Origin: Takakia lepidozioides
Taxonomy: Eukaryota > Streptophyta > Takakiopsida > Takakiales > Takakiaceae
Reading direction: 5' to 3'
Assembly: GCA_030704615.1 (NCBI GenBank)
Contig: CM060732.1
Location: 78,661,053-78,725,052, forward strand
Length of the DNA: 64,000 bases
The translations under genes and the position numbers were made by a program. The notes under the pieces are model-generated. The model was not told where the DNA came from. It saw nothing but the letters and a program-made list of their open reading frames with translations, and made no database searches. Within the stretch, counting starts at the first letter, position 1. Every line of letters begins with the position of its first letter. This document shows, piece after piece, positions 43,301 through 53,147 of this stretch.

Positions 43301-46140
43301 TTCGGATAGGTAGATGTTGGATAGCAGAGGTGACAAGATTCCGCCTTGCGGGACACCCGTTAGGTTGTGGGGTTCTCGTTTTCCGTTGTTCACAAATCCG
43401 GCACGAAACTAGTTTCCAGTACAAGTCTAATATCTGTTGGTCTTTTACCTCCCTCATAAGAAGTGATGCCAAATAGTATTATAGTCTATATTGTCGAAGT
43501 AACCCTTGATATTCCCCTCAACCGGCCAGGTAGTACCAGTCCATTTGCGGATAGTTCTAGTTCTTAGTACCGAATATGCGGATCTTCCAGGCCAGGTTTG
43601 AACCCATAGCTTTCATCAGCCATTTTCGGTTCGAACACTGGCTCAAGGAGCTTTTTGATCGCTTCTCGTACTACCTCGTCCATGAGAGAAGGTATTCCAA
43701 GAGGACGTATCTTCCCCCCAGCTTTTGGAATGAATTCTCTCCGGGTCGGTTGGAACTGAAGGGATCTGTCCTTCATTTGATCGATAATGAGACGGGTCAC
43801 GCCCTTGGAAAAACCGTCGAGAGTGGAATCGTCGACTCCTGGAGTCATGTTCCCAGATTCGGATTTGATCTTGTTGTGATATGCAGTTTCGTAGATCTTT
43901 GGGTCAAATAGACTATAATATTCGCATTTCCACCGTAGGTCAATTCTCCGTGACCCTTGAGTTTCCGCCGGAATTCCCCGACGTCCCCTGCGAGCGGCCG
44001 AGACTCCGGTGGAATATAAGCGCTGGTCCCCTTCGGTAAAGTGCTTGTTCTTGCTGTTACCTACCGGAGGACCTCCGTCCCCGAAAAAGGCAGAGCAAGC
44101 CTCTCTGAGGCTCGTTCCTCTTCCTCCGGCAGTTTTGCCACTACCGTGGTTGTTGCCAACGTTAGGGGATCCCCCATTCCGAGAGGTGACGGGGCCAGGC
44201 CTGTTAGATTCGGAGTCGTATGCCACTGCCTGTGGTGCCGATAGATTTACCACTTCAGCGCTGTTATTGGACATCGCAGGCTGAGCATCTATTTCTCGTA
44301 TATTGCCTACACCGAGAAGGGGAATGTGTACCTCCAGCGACTTAGAGAATGGAACCATAGGCCTCTTAGCTAGGGGAGCCTTTTCAGTGTATAGGTTTAA
44401 CTTAAACTCCCCGTCCCTGGCATGCTCTAGTCCCTCGAGTCTTTCGACGTAAAACGAGAATGTTTTTTTCTCGTCTCCCTTTCGGTAAGCCAGAAGCTTT
44501 GCGGACCATAGAACATAGAACTAGTCCGGTGCATTTCGTTGCACTTCCATCACTCTCGTGAAAGGGCGCACTCCGATACCGTTGATGTCCAATAGCTTTG
44601 ATAGTAATTGTTGGATCTACTACCTCGTCCATTGGATGTAATGAAGCAAAAGATGGTATAGCAAAACATCGGAATAATACTAGGAGAAATGGTCCGAATA
44701 ATCTCTATAGTAGTTCCATGAACAATCCTTTCTGGAATTGGATTTCTTTTATAGTGAAGATGCCATGAAGCGCGAACCAACATCCGTGATACAAAGATCA
44801 AAATAATGATTAGGAAGAAAAAGATATCATGATGTGGGATAGGGGTCGGCGCTTGGTGCCTGCCCTCAGAACCATACGTGGCAGTTTTCCGTCATGAAGC
44901 TCGCTGCCTTGAACCTCGGCCTGGGGGGGGGGGGGGGAGGCGGAGCATACTTCGCCCCCTTCTCCGAAACAGAAGATGAAACGTAACGGCGCTACGCGCA
45001 CCTTGTGGTTGGTGTGGTCTTCCCCGAAATTCGGCGCACTACAGGCTACAACCTCTCCGTAGTTAAGCAAGTATGTAGAATCGAAAATAAAAATATATTT
45101 TTTTTTCTTCTCCGGTCTCTCTTCGACTCTTCCGAGCTTGGGGGGCGCTACGCGCACCTTTGTTCGCGAAGCGAGCAAAGTGGGCGTGTGTTGGACAATT
45201 AGTTAGCGGGGAAGCTTGCGAAGAAGCAAGCAAAAAAAAATATATATATTTTTTTTCTCACCGTATTCTGCGAACTATGAACTATTGCGGCGGAGTGGAA
45301 TCACCGACGAGGCCGTGGGCTGATGGCTTCGTGACACGTAGCTAGGAAGGTGGGATCACTGGGGGCGTAGCAGTCCATTGTATCTTCCATCCCTGCATCT
45401 ACAGGCTTTCACTCGCCCCTCAACTGAGATACGGACACGGAAAAGAAATAGATAGATTTTTTTCGTTCGCGTATGTAGTCCGAGACCTCAGAGAGGATAC
45501 GAAACAGTCTTAGGCTGATCCCCTTAATAGCTAAAACTATGCATTCTTACTACGGGATCTGAATCCTCCCTGGAGAGGAAGTTATTTCCCCAGCTCCCAC
45601 CATCACGGATTTGTTATCCCCTAAAGGGTTAGATCCTTGCGTGAATGCCTGATTTCTCAGGCTATTCCTGTATAGAGTGCCACGTGGGGACTCAAGTCCC
45701 GTGTTCGCAATTGACATCGAGCGCGAGTTCGGCCGTTTCACAGGCTTACTATCCACGCGTATGCCCTGATATTCTGCTTGAGACATACGGCCCAGAATTA
45801 GACTGGATTCACGTGTCAGGTTCGTTATCCTGATCTTTCCCTATGCTTCGTCGAAGCGTCCTAGTGAGGGCAGTCTCAATGTTCTTCGAGTTTCACATGA
45901 TGCTTTCGGGGCAACCTTATTGCTAGGGATGCCCCACCTGTGTAGCTCACATCCCGGCGATAGCCAGCTTGAGCAAATGTGGCAGAGTTGGAGCGGAGCT
46001 CTGCAACCGTGATGATATCTCTAGGCGCACTCAATTATTCCTTGCATCATAGGTGTTGCTGCGTCTTGGAATCCTAATTGCCAAGGTTCCGCGGCGTCAC
46101 GATAAGCAATTGGAAATAGCCATGTGTTTTTCAAAATCAT
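40384..46140 (-). CDS. cox2: Cytochrome c oxidase subunit 2 (cox2), four exons
   Basis: The CuA-bearing subunit of complex IV. Exon 1 is 46140-46031 (110 nt: [36 protein letters not shown]). Exon 2 is 44838-44572 ([55 protein letters not shown]). Exon 3 is 42261-41943 ([66 protein letters not shown]). Exon 4 is 40448-40387 ([20 protein letters not shown]). CuA ligands ([10 protein letters not shown], with R where C is conserved and restorable by editing) are in place. Frameshifts: +1 T near 44,655 and +1 A near 42,195. Exon 4 lacks a genomic stop; CAA at 40386-40384 would be edited to UAA. cox3 starts 21 nt further on. Confidence 0.9.
40449..41942 (-). other. Group II intron 3 of cox2 with decayed maturase
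   Basis: It starts GTGCGCCCG and ends CCCCTAT, with domain V at about 40,488-40,526 (GAGCAGTACGAG...CATACTGTTTG). It holds pieces of an intron-encoded protein: [19 protein letters not shown] (about 41,220, N-terminal RT region), then only C-terminal parts: [20 protein letters not shown] (domain X end, about 40,870) and [20 protein letters not shown] (HNH endonuclease, about 40,750). Most of the RT core is deleted. Confidence 0.75.
42262..44571 (-). other. Group II intron 2 of cox2
   Basis: It starts GTGCGCCCTTTC after the TGGTAT(C/T)GG-type codons of GHQRYR and ends CCCAAC before the YEYSDYN exon. Domain V lies at about 42,305-42,345 (GAGCTGTTTGCGGGGAAACTT...AGTACAGTTTG). The intron carries the frameshifted maturase annotated separately. 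Confidence 0.75.
42398..44358 (-). pseudogene. Intron maturase with RT, X and HNH domains, frameshifted
   Basis: The protein of cox2 intron 2. N-terminal to C-terminal: [60 protein letters not shown] (44,358-43,564), then [20 protein letters not shown] (RT motif with the conserved PQGG, about 43,350), domain X near 42,860-43,000 ([20 protein letters not shown]) and a C-terminal HNH nuclease ([31 protein letters not shown]; 42,580-42,398). The catalytic Y-x-D-D segment was not located. Breaks occur near 43,560, 43,400, 43,150 and 42,830. Such RT-X-HNH proteins act in intron splicing and mobility. Confidence 0.8.
44839..46030 (-). other. Group II intron 1 of cox2
   Basis: It starts GTGCGCCTAG directly after exon 1 (codon split GA/C) and ends CCCCTAT before the HHDIFFF exon. 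Domain V is at about 44,868-44,905 (GAGCTTCATGACGGAAAACT...ACGTATGGTTC). It includes a G-run near 44,927-44,938 and a palindrome at about 45,228-45,260. No maturase frame is recognised. Confidence 0.75.
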
Positions 46141-46299
46141 TTGGTATATTCTTGTTTTTTCAGAACTCCAGCCCTTCCAGAGGGCCCCTTACGAAAGAAA
46201 AAAGGGCCAACCAACAAAAAAAATATATTTTTTTTTTCTACAGTCTACAGAAAGAACGAGAAGTGGAGAGAATTAGTACGAGTAAGCTGAACAAAAGCC

Positions 46300-46578
46300 G
46301 TAGGCCTTGTTTCACACCTCACGGTTTACACCTTTCACCTATCGAAATGATGGTCTTTCACCTTTTATGAGAACTTGTATAGAGAAGGATTTCCCGCTCA
46401 GGTGTTTTCAGCAGTTCTTCCATACCAACTTAGCTATCCGGCGCTGCTATTGGCATAACAACCGGTACACCATAGGTTGACCCAACCCAGTCCTCTCGTA
46501 CTAGGGTTGGCTTCTCACAGTTCTCTCTCAAACACCGACGGTAGATAGGAACCGAACTGTCTCACGACGTTCTAATTG
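46300..46578 (-). rRNA. rrn26: 3' fragment of mitochondrial large-subunit rRNA (rrn26)
   Basis: The minus strand reads GAACGTCGTGAGACAGTTCG, then a GTACGAGAGGACTGGG block (the end of domain V and the sarcin-ricin loop AGTACGAGAGGAC), then GGTGTACCGGTTGTTATGCC and GATAGCTAAGTTGGTATGG. This is LSU rRNA domain VI up to near its 3' end. Upstream of about 46,578 the rRNA sequence stops abruptly and is replaced by unrelated DNA with palindromes, so only about 280 nt of the gene are here. It is either a duplicated fragment or a breakpoint. Confidence 0.85.
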
Positions 46579-46717
46579 CAGTGTTGGCTTGCACTTAGGT
46601 TGTAAACAAAAAAAAAAATATATATTTTTTTCGCGTCTTCAAGCGCCTTCGGCCTTGGTTCGTAAAAAAAAAAAAGATATAGCTTTTTTGGCCCTCGCAT
46701 AAGGACGCCCGTATAGG

Positions 46718-46811
46718 CGGACCCGCCGTAATAATTCCATAAACACCCAGAGAATAGAAGGATCGAAGATTGAACCCACCTCCGAAAACGTAGGTGATAG
46801 TTTCGCATCAT
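46718..46811 (-). pseudogene. Duplicated scrap of nad1 exon 2 with a degenerate domain V
   Basis: The minus strand at about 46,760-46,718 encodes [11 protein letters not shown], the same segment as nad1 exon 2 (35,898-35,848), but with different third-codon bases (GGAATTATT against GGGATCATT). Just upstream, 46,811-46,772 looks like a weakened domain V (GGAGAGTCGTATGATGCGAA). It appears to be an old partial copy of the nad1 intron/exon border. Confidence 0.55.
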
Positions 46812-47000
46812 ACGACTCTCCGTTGAAATTAATAGGACTTAAGTCCTAAGAAAGAGACTTGGCAGCAAGCTCGGGAAAGAAAAAAACCTAAGCTCTCAAC
46901 GGTTCTTCGAAAAGCGAAAGTATCTTCGTATCTTATGAAGACGAAGGAGTGTGCGTCTGGGACAGGGTACTTAGTAGATGAATTAGGTGGTAATTTTTCG

Positions 47001-47499
47001 TTAGGTGCCCGTGGAAGTTTTGCCTATGATGCTTGTGGCGTTTCTTCCACGGTCATTTGACATACTGATCTCTAGGTTCTTTAGCTTTGTCGCGCAAAGA
47101 TGCTTAGCTTTCAACTTGTTGTATTTAGCTTCCGCTACACGCTCATCAGCGTCATCTAGACGTGGCTGTTTATCAGTACTTATTTTTATTTTTTCACTCA
47201 ACCAACAGTTGATTACGAGCCTTAATTTCTTTCATTTCACGCTTTTCAGCCTCTTTCAACAGCTGATCCGCGTTTTTAGCTTTCTCAGTAAGCACCTGAT
47301 AATCGAACTTCAGCTTTTCCAACTTTAGGTTCTTTTCTTGCAATTCTAATTTATTCGCCTCATTTAAATTATCCACGTACCCGGGATATGACCAAGTACC
47401 CCCCGCCGCAGTAGACGCGTCTATCGCACTACCAGCTATCTTAACAGCCTCTACAGACAGGGTTTTCCTTCGCGAAGTTACCTGTGAGTTGTTGAACAA
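47001..47499 (-). other. Unassigned open frames with coiled-coil composition
   Basis: Frame 47499-47194 (101 codons, ATG-like start MFNNSQVTSRRKTLSVEAVK) ends in a Lys/Glu/Leu-rich stretch (EANKLELQEKNLKLEKLKFD, ADQLLKEAEKREMKEIKARN) expected to form a coiled coil. An overlapping frame 47201-47001 (SEKIKISTDKQPRLDDADER) looks like its continuation after a one-base shift. Not a standard plant mitochondrial gene as far as I can tell. Its A-rich codons and lack of editing-like patterns set it apart from neighbours. Confidence 0.4.
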
Positions 47500-47695
47500 A
47501 GCTAGGTGTATCCATAAGTTTTTACTTTTATTTCATCCGGTTCTATGGCGGGATCTGGCAACCACTATATAAATGAATAATCATAAATAGAAATCATCGA
47601 CAACCCTTATAAGTAAGGGGGTCTGCTTTGAGGAAATCGTACCAAATAGGATTCCCATCGTACTAGAAAAAACTGGAAAGACATAATCCAATAAC

Positions 47696-47920
47696 TTAAG
47701 TTAAGGACCTTCCATTAGATAATAAATTTAGATTAAATTTATAAAAAGTTTTTAGAATTCTCATAAATTTTTGCGGTCTTCCACAAGGTTTGCGGGGAGT
47801 TGCGACCACCGAATTCGCCTCGGAATTTAATTGCCGAATTTTCCAATGATCTGTCCAAGTTGCGGGCAAATATGGGCAAATATCCATAAAATATTTCGCA
47901 AACCTGGCAGATCTTCGCAA
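47696..47920 (-). other. Unassigned short open frame
   Basis: A 74-codon frame (RRSARFAKYFMDICPYLPAT, HWKIRQLNSEANSVVATPRK, RPQKFMRILKTFYKFNL) lies between two other unassigned frames on the same strand. It has no motif I recognise. It may be a remnant of an inserted element together with the frames at 47,001 and 48,062. Confidence 0.3.
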
Positions 47921-48061
47921 AAATGATAGATAATTCTGGAAACTTTGTGTGGTTGTTTATGTAATTTCATTTAAACAACCTTTAATCTACGAAATATTTT
48001 AAACTCTAAACCTAAGATTCCACAATAAACGAAGATAATAAGATTATGTTTATTTTTCCAT

Positions 48062-48484
48062 CTATGCAATTGGAGGATACACCTTCTTGACCTCTAGACG
48101 TTGGGGATACTGAAGGCCCAGATCCTTACCTACCAGGGTTACTCGTTCTTGTAGGGGTTTTATATATGTGTCTACCTCCCCCTCAGGAAAGGCCGAAATA
48201 TTTCCCGTCATGAAAATGGGGTCTGGGTTCCACCGCGGGGTTGCTTCGGCTATAATAGCCAACTCGTAGGATTGGAGATACGAGGCGTAGACCGAAGGAA
48301 ATGCGGTTTCCGTCACAAGGTAAGTTTGGCCGGGAGGCCCCGTCAACAACTCGTCTTCATATATCTCATATACAGTGTCGGGTACGTTCCGAAGGTCTGG
48401 GATTATATCCGTCCGTTGGAGCGCACTCACGACTTCCACGGCTCTCATATCCCCCTTCATAGTCTGGCAATTCCTTGAATTCAT
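48062..48484 (-). other. Unassigned open frame of 140 codons
   Basis: The frame reads VEVVSALQRTDIIPDLRNVP, VYEIYEDELLTGPPGQTYLV and WNPDPIFMTGNISAFPEGEV. Composition is balanced and protein-like (acidic, few Ser/Pro excess), unlike the heavily edited genes beside it. An alternative upstream ATG frame (MNEFKELPDYEGG, about 48,488) suggests a frameshift near its start. No homology recognised. A plasmid-derived or foreign origin is possible. Confidence 0.4.
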
Positions 48485-48899
48485 TCATTGTTAACCCAAG
48501 GCCTTTACGTTCAGACTCAAGGATTCCCTGAATAACAGCGTTGTTGCCTTCTCCTGAGTTGCTATTCGAACCAATGTTTTGTGGTAGAAGTTCTCAAAAA
48601 CTCTTTTGACAAATCATTGTTCTAGATATTATTTCCAAAGAGAGCCCAGAGAGCTTTGCTCCAGGTTTCTAATGTAGAAGGGGGGGGGGGGGAGAGAACC
48701 CTAAAAGAATCGTAGTATAGCACGATGCTAGGTCCACATCCACGATTCGTTATCCTTCCCCCTTTCCATCAATAGAACCCACTTCAGTTAAGTACATTTC
48801 TCTTATTGCTCGTTCAACAACCAAGTTAAACGAATCTTTATAACATAACTATTTAGGTACAATACGAGGGCGCAGCTTACTTTCTTCTTGCCGATTTAA
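48485..48899. other. Non-coding mitochondrial stretch
   Basis: No supported feature apart from a 14-base G-run near 48,679-48,692. Short frames have no recognisable content. Confidence 0.4.
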
Positions 48900-50437
48900 C
48901 TCTCTAGGTTGGATTCGAACCAACGACCCAATGGATAGAGTAATCTTTTTGGAAGGATAAGTAATGGGCGGCCTTGGTGTTAGGCGAAGAAGGCTTCAAT
49001 AATCATACAAGATACTTGATGAAAGCAAGTCATACATACATTGCGTTCATGTATAACATCGCAGTTATTGAGTCAGACCCACCATCATGATATAATCCTT
49101 CAAAACGCTCCCCTCCGAACCGTGCTTGCAAGATCTCCAAGCACACGGCTCTTGCTCGGTATTCGAAACTAGCATAATTGAACAAATATGATAGATGGTC
49201 TTTATCAGCCAGATTCAACGAAAAAATTTTTTTTTTTTCTGCTTCTATGAAGACCAAGTTCATACCATGACTGCATAATAATGGTTAAAACACTGATTCC
49301 CTTCCAATTCATTGTACTATGGAAACTCTGACGCCATTGCTGATGGTTCCGACACTGAGAGCACCAGGCCGCGGAGTGCAGCATATATATATATTTTTTT
49401 CCGACCCGCCCCCGCTTTGCGGGAACTCTAGGCCCGGATTTACCCACTTTGTTCCCATAGCTCATTCCCGAATGAGAGGCCGAAGGAGGAGGAAAAATAT
49501 AAATAATTAAAGCTCTCTTCCTTAGGGAAAGGGGGCTTTTGGAGAAGAAGCAAGTCCGGGGTTTTGCGGTTTAGGGGCCTTCAGTGCTTAATTAAGCCTG
49601 CCAGGGAGGGCGTTCCTGAATCATCCGAGGAGGTCCTCACTTAGGATCGCTTTAGGTTTAAGTTATTTTTAGTGCTATGGACGAAGCCGCAGGTCAAGCA
49701 ATCGAATGTAGCAAGTTCATCCGCCTACGCGCATAGCTTGATAGCTACAAGCGAGCTAAACACAATGCATCCTGCATCTCGTGGAGAAATCCATGATGAG
49801 TGCTTGGCACGACTGCATCTGTTCCACATGATCAGTATGACTCTCCTGTTAACCGTGAAAAGCATATGTAAGAAACAGAGCCTACAAAGGCTTTGGTTAT
49901 TTGCTTCAAGTATAATCAACCTCTTGGAAACCCGATCTATCTAGGTGCAAACAGCCAAACCAATACCATGCTTGCAAGGGAGATTCAAAGTAGCAGATTC
50001 TGCAACTTGTTGATCATTCAGGTTTTAGTGGAAAAACCACTTGGCTTTCATTCAGTTATGCAATAACATAGTAATTAAATGCTACGCCATGGATCTACGT
50101 AGATCCAAGGTTCGGGATTGAACACTACGCGCGCCTTGAAAGAGATGAAAAATCCACACATTGTATGCTCGATAGCTCGACCATGCCGTGCTTACATGGA
50201 TAGGAGTCAAAAAAACCCAAATGACTTGCGTTTAACCATAAGGTTTATCCATATGAGGCCTAACTTAGACATAGTCTATAACATCATGCTACGTTTCCTA
50301 AATTCGTTTCCAAATGAAGGTAAGGTATTTTTTTAGACATGCTCTGAACGATGCCACAGTAAAAAGCTAAATCCTGTACCAATATATTCAGCGCACTTAA
50401 CAGCCGCCATTTGCTCTAACCGCTGAGCCACTAGAGA
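48900..50437 (-). tRNA. trnN: tRNA-Asn(GUU) split by a group II intron
   Basis: The 5' part is 50437-50397 (TCTCTAGTGGCTCAGCGGTT, D-stem GCTC/GAGC, then the anticodon loop CTGTTAA with anticodon GTT). The 3' part is 48934-48900 (CCATTGGGTCGTTGGTTCGA, T-arm, then CTAGAGA). Acceptor stem TCTCTAG/CTAGAGA pairs perfectly over 7 bp, and the anticodon stem AATGG/CCATT pairs over 5 bp. Three extra bases (CGG) sit between AATGG and CTGTTAA in this copy. The intron 50396-48935 (1,462 nt) starts GTGCGC, ends CTCTAT and holds domain V at about 49,097-49,140 (GAGCCGTGTGC...AGCACGGTTCGG). It inserts just after position 38 of the tRNA. Confidence 0.8.
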
Positions 50438-50439
50438 AG

Positions 50440-51190
50440 AGGCACAAAAAAAAAAATATTTGGCTGCGCTTTGCGCCTTTGGCCATAGGGGCAGGAGTTG
50501 TAGTAAAGGGGTTTGGATTGAATAAAAGAGATAAATGCATCAAGGGCAATGCAGTAACTTGGAGAAGAGAACGAGCCGCCATGCCACCTTTATTCGCCGC
50601 CTCGCCCCACGCCTCTTGGCGGTTGCAGCGCGCAGGTCGCAGCAAAATATTTCACAAAATATAGAATTTGTTTACTTCTCAATTCCTCGACCAGGAAAAT
50701 GTAAAGCAGGACTTGAGTCGTCCGCCCAGCTTATTGTCTAACGCACGTCAGAAAAATATATATAGTTTTTAACCTTTCCTTCTCGTCGCCCCACACCACA
50801 TTATTGACTTCACGAGGGAAGGGCGGGACTTTAGTCCCGGAAAACGTTAGCTTTCCGGGGGTTTCCCCAGCAGAGGTTTACCCGCTTTCTTTGCTTCGCG
50901 AAGAAGAGGGGCAGAGATTGGAAGGGCGCAGCAGAGAAACGCTTCTTATAAAACGCGTACCAAGAAATATTCGTTCTCTTCTCTTCGACCCTTGATTCGC
51001 TGCGCGAATCAAGTTGGTTCCTGTCCAAATATACGGGTGCCCTCTTTTTCGAAGGTTTATTACACTCGTCGTTGCACCAAAATACATACTTTTTCATTGT
51101 TCACTCCGTCCCTTCAGAAAACGAAGGTCGTTCCAGAAAATAAAAATATATATTTCTATTTCCGAGCCTCTTCATGGCTTCAGAGAGCTG
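50440..51190. other. Intergenic region between trnN and nad6
   Basis: No supported gene. It contains AT-core tracts near 50,445-50,462 and 51,143-51,165 and purine-rich words such as GGGCGCAGC and TTTGCTTCGCGAAG typical of the spacers in this mitochondrial DNA. Confidence 0.45.
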
Positions 51191-51196
51191 AAGCCC

Positions 51197-51752
51197 CTAG
51201 ATATCTCTTATTTTTTTTATAGTATTCCGAAAATCTATAGCATTTTGTCGAAACACATCCTGTCTTTTGACCCGAGTAGTTTTATGCATAGTAGGTACTA
51301 TAGCCCCAATCATGGCTACTAATGAAATAAGACTAGAAACCAAAACAAAACAAAATAGGTGGTATAAAGTAAATTGCCTAATGTTTCCAAATTAGTCCAA
51401 CTTTGTATCTTTTCAGCATAAACTGTATATGTTGGATAGGTTGTATTCAATTTCGTTGGTAATATTGGAATGTAATCATTATCTACAATGAAAAAAATTT
51501 CCAACAAAAAAATAAGTCCAATAATACCCCCACGGGTAAATAGCGCAATACATTCTCGTGAATTTCTGCTATTTTAATATTTAACATCATAACTACAAAT
51601 GAAGATGAAACGGCAATAGCTCCTACATAAACCACTAAAAAAATCATAGCAGAGGAGTCAGGACCTAACAAAACGAGTAAACCTGAAGTGTTTAAAAAAA
51701 CTGGGATGGAAAATGAAACGGAATGGACTGGATTTTTAGCACGTATCGCCAT
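51197..51752 (-). CDS. nad6: NADH dehydrogenase subunit 6 (nad6), two frameshifts
   Basis: A membrane subunit of complex I. Start ATG at 51752 (MAIRAKNPVHSVSFSIPVFL), then SAMIFLVVYVGAIAVSSSFV, NIKIAEIHENVLRYLPVG, then in other frames FIVDNDYIPILPTKLNTTYP, WTNLETLGNLLYTTYFVLF and a C-terminal RQNAIDF...NTIKKIRDI with genomic stop TAG at 51199-51197. Two single-base losses, one in a G-run near 51,527 (GTGGGGG) and one in a T-run near 51,335, break the frame; with both counted the gene has a normal length of about 185 codons. Ser-for-Leu/Phe codons indicate editing. Unlike several neighbours, its stop is encoded in DNA. Confidence 0.88.
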
Positions 51753-51799
51753 AACACTAGAGACCGAAGCAATGCTCGGAGAAACAGAAAAAAGTATCG

Positions 51800-53140
51800 T
51801 GGTTATTTTACTAAGTCCCTTTTATCATTTGCTTTAACAATGAAAAAAGAAATATACATTTTTTTTTCTACTTCTACCCATCATCAGTTTTCTAGATGGT
51901 GCAAGCAAACACCAGCCAAGCCGAAAAACAACTAGAGCCAACACGGGTACGCGGCGCAAGAAGGCTGTTGGCCCCATACCATACCCACAGAGATCCTGCT
52001 GGGATTGCTGGGCCAGGAGAAGGTGTGCGAAATAAGAGGGCTTTCGATACGAAAGAAGCCTTCGGTTATAATTTAAGGTGCGCAGCCAGAAGTAAGCCAA
52101 TAAAAATCTGTAGTTTTCTGCCTTCTCCGCCTCCCCCTGCCTCGGGCGTAGTCCATTAGAAGGCTTCGTGAAGAGACATCATAAATAAATGTCTCAGGTT
52201 CTCTACTTGCTACCTCAGTCGAGTGGATAAATCCCGATGTATCGTAATAGTAAATGCATGGCGGAGTATGCGGATAGTTATATACAGAACTATCTTTCGC
52301 CCGCATTATGAAGCCCATAAATCATTCTTTGACTCGTGAATTCGCACAAAGCAGATTCATCATGTATGATAATTAATGACCATATTTTTTATACACTCTA
52401 TTCCTTGTGCCCCGGAGAGACTTTCATCACCGGAGGCTCCAACAAGAGCTTAAACGGCTTTGAGTAGTTTCCGTAGGGAACGATTCTTTAATTAGCTATG
52501 TAAATGAGCGCTTTTCACTTTTGCTTTTTGACCAATTGAAAAAAAAAAAAATATATATATATATCTCTTTTCTCGATTCTTGGTAAAAATTGGAAAGCAC
52601 ATGGTTGGGGTCGAAGACCCCACCTGGTTGGCTTGTGGGATGGAGGCAGGGAGAGAGGCTTAAAGACTTTGAGGTTTATTTTCCCCCAAAAGAAGCATAA
52701 ATGGCGTGAAATCACGCGAACTTCGTCCATTGGCTTAACGAAGGCACGCGGCGGACAAAGAAAAAATATAGGCGCGCATCGAAAAGAGAGATATATATAT
52801 CTTTTTCTCATATATATGAAAAAATGCAGAAAAGTGGAAAAAAAAGATTTTTTTTACTCTCCAAATCAATTTGATTTCGGTTTAGCCTCCTTTTCCTGAA
52901 AAGCTACCATTCATTGTTCGGGGAAGAGAAAAACACATAAATATAAATTAACGCCCTATTCGCTGCGCAAATGTAGGGCGAGTCAGGCTTGGCTTCGAGG
53001 TATTTTTTCATATATATATGAAGAAATGCCGAAATAAATAAAAATATTTTTTATTTCCTCTCAAGACTTCGCCTCGAAAACCATCAAGCAACGAAGCGGC
53101 TTATTGGTTTCGCCTTGCGCTGAGAAAAAAAAAAAAGATA
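51800..53140. other. Intergenic region between nad6 and atp6, rich in AT palindromes
   Basis: About 1.3 kb without a recognised gene, between divergently oriented nad6 (-) and atp6 (+). AT-core hairpin tracts lie near 51,840-51,872, 52,535-52,565, 52,785-52,820 and 53,005-53,060. As the space between divergent genes it should hold promoters for both; no confident promoter motif was identified. Confidence 0.45.
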
Positions 53141-53147
53141 ATTCATC

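Noticed and set aside
49672-49944. Plus-strand 90-codon open frame in the trnN intron
   Set aside because: No recognisable motif, lies inside the intron on the opposite strand, no editing pattern; kept as chance.
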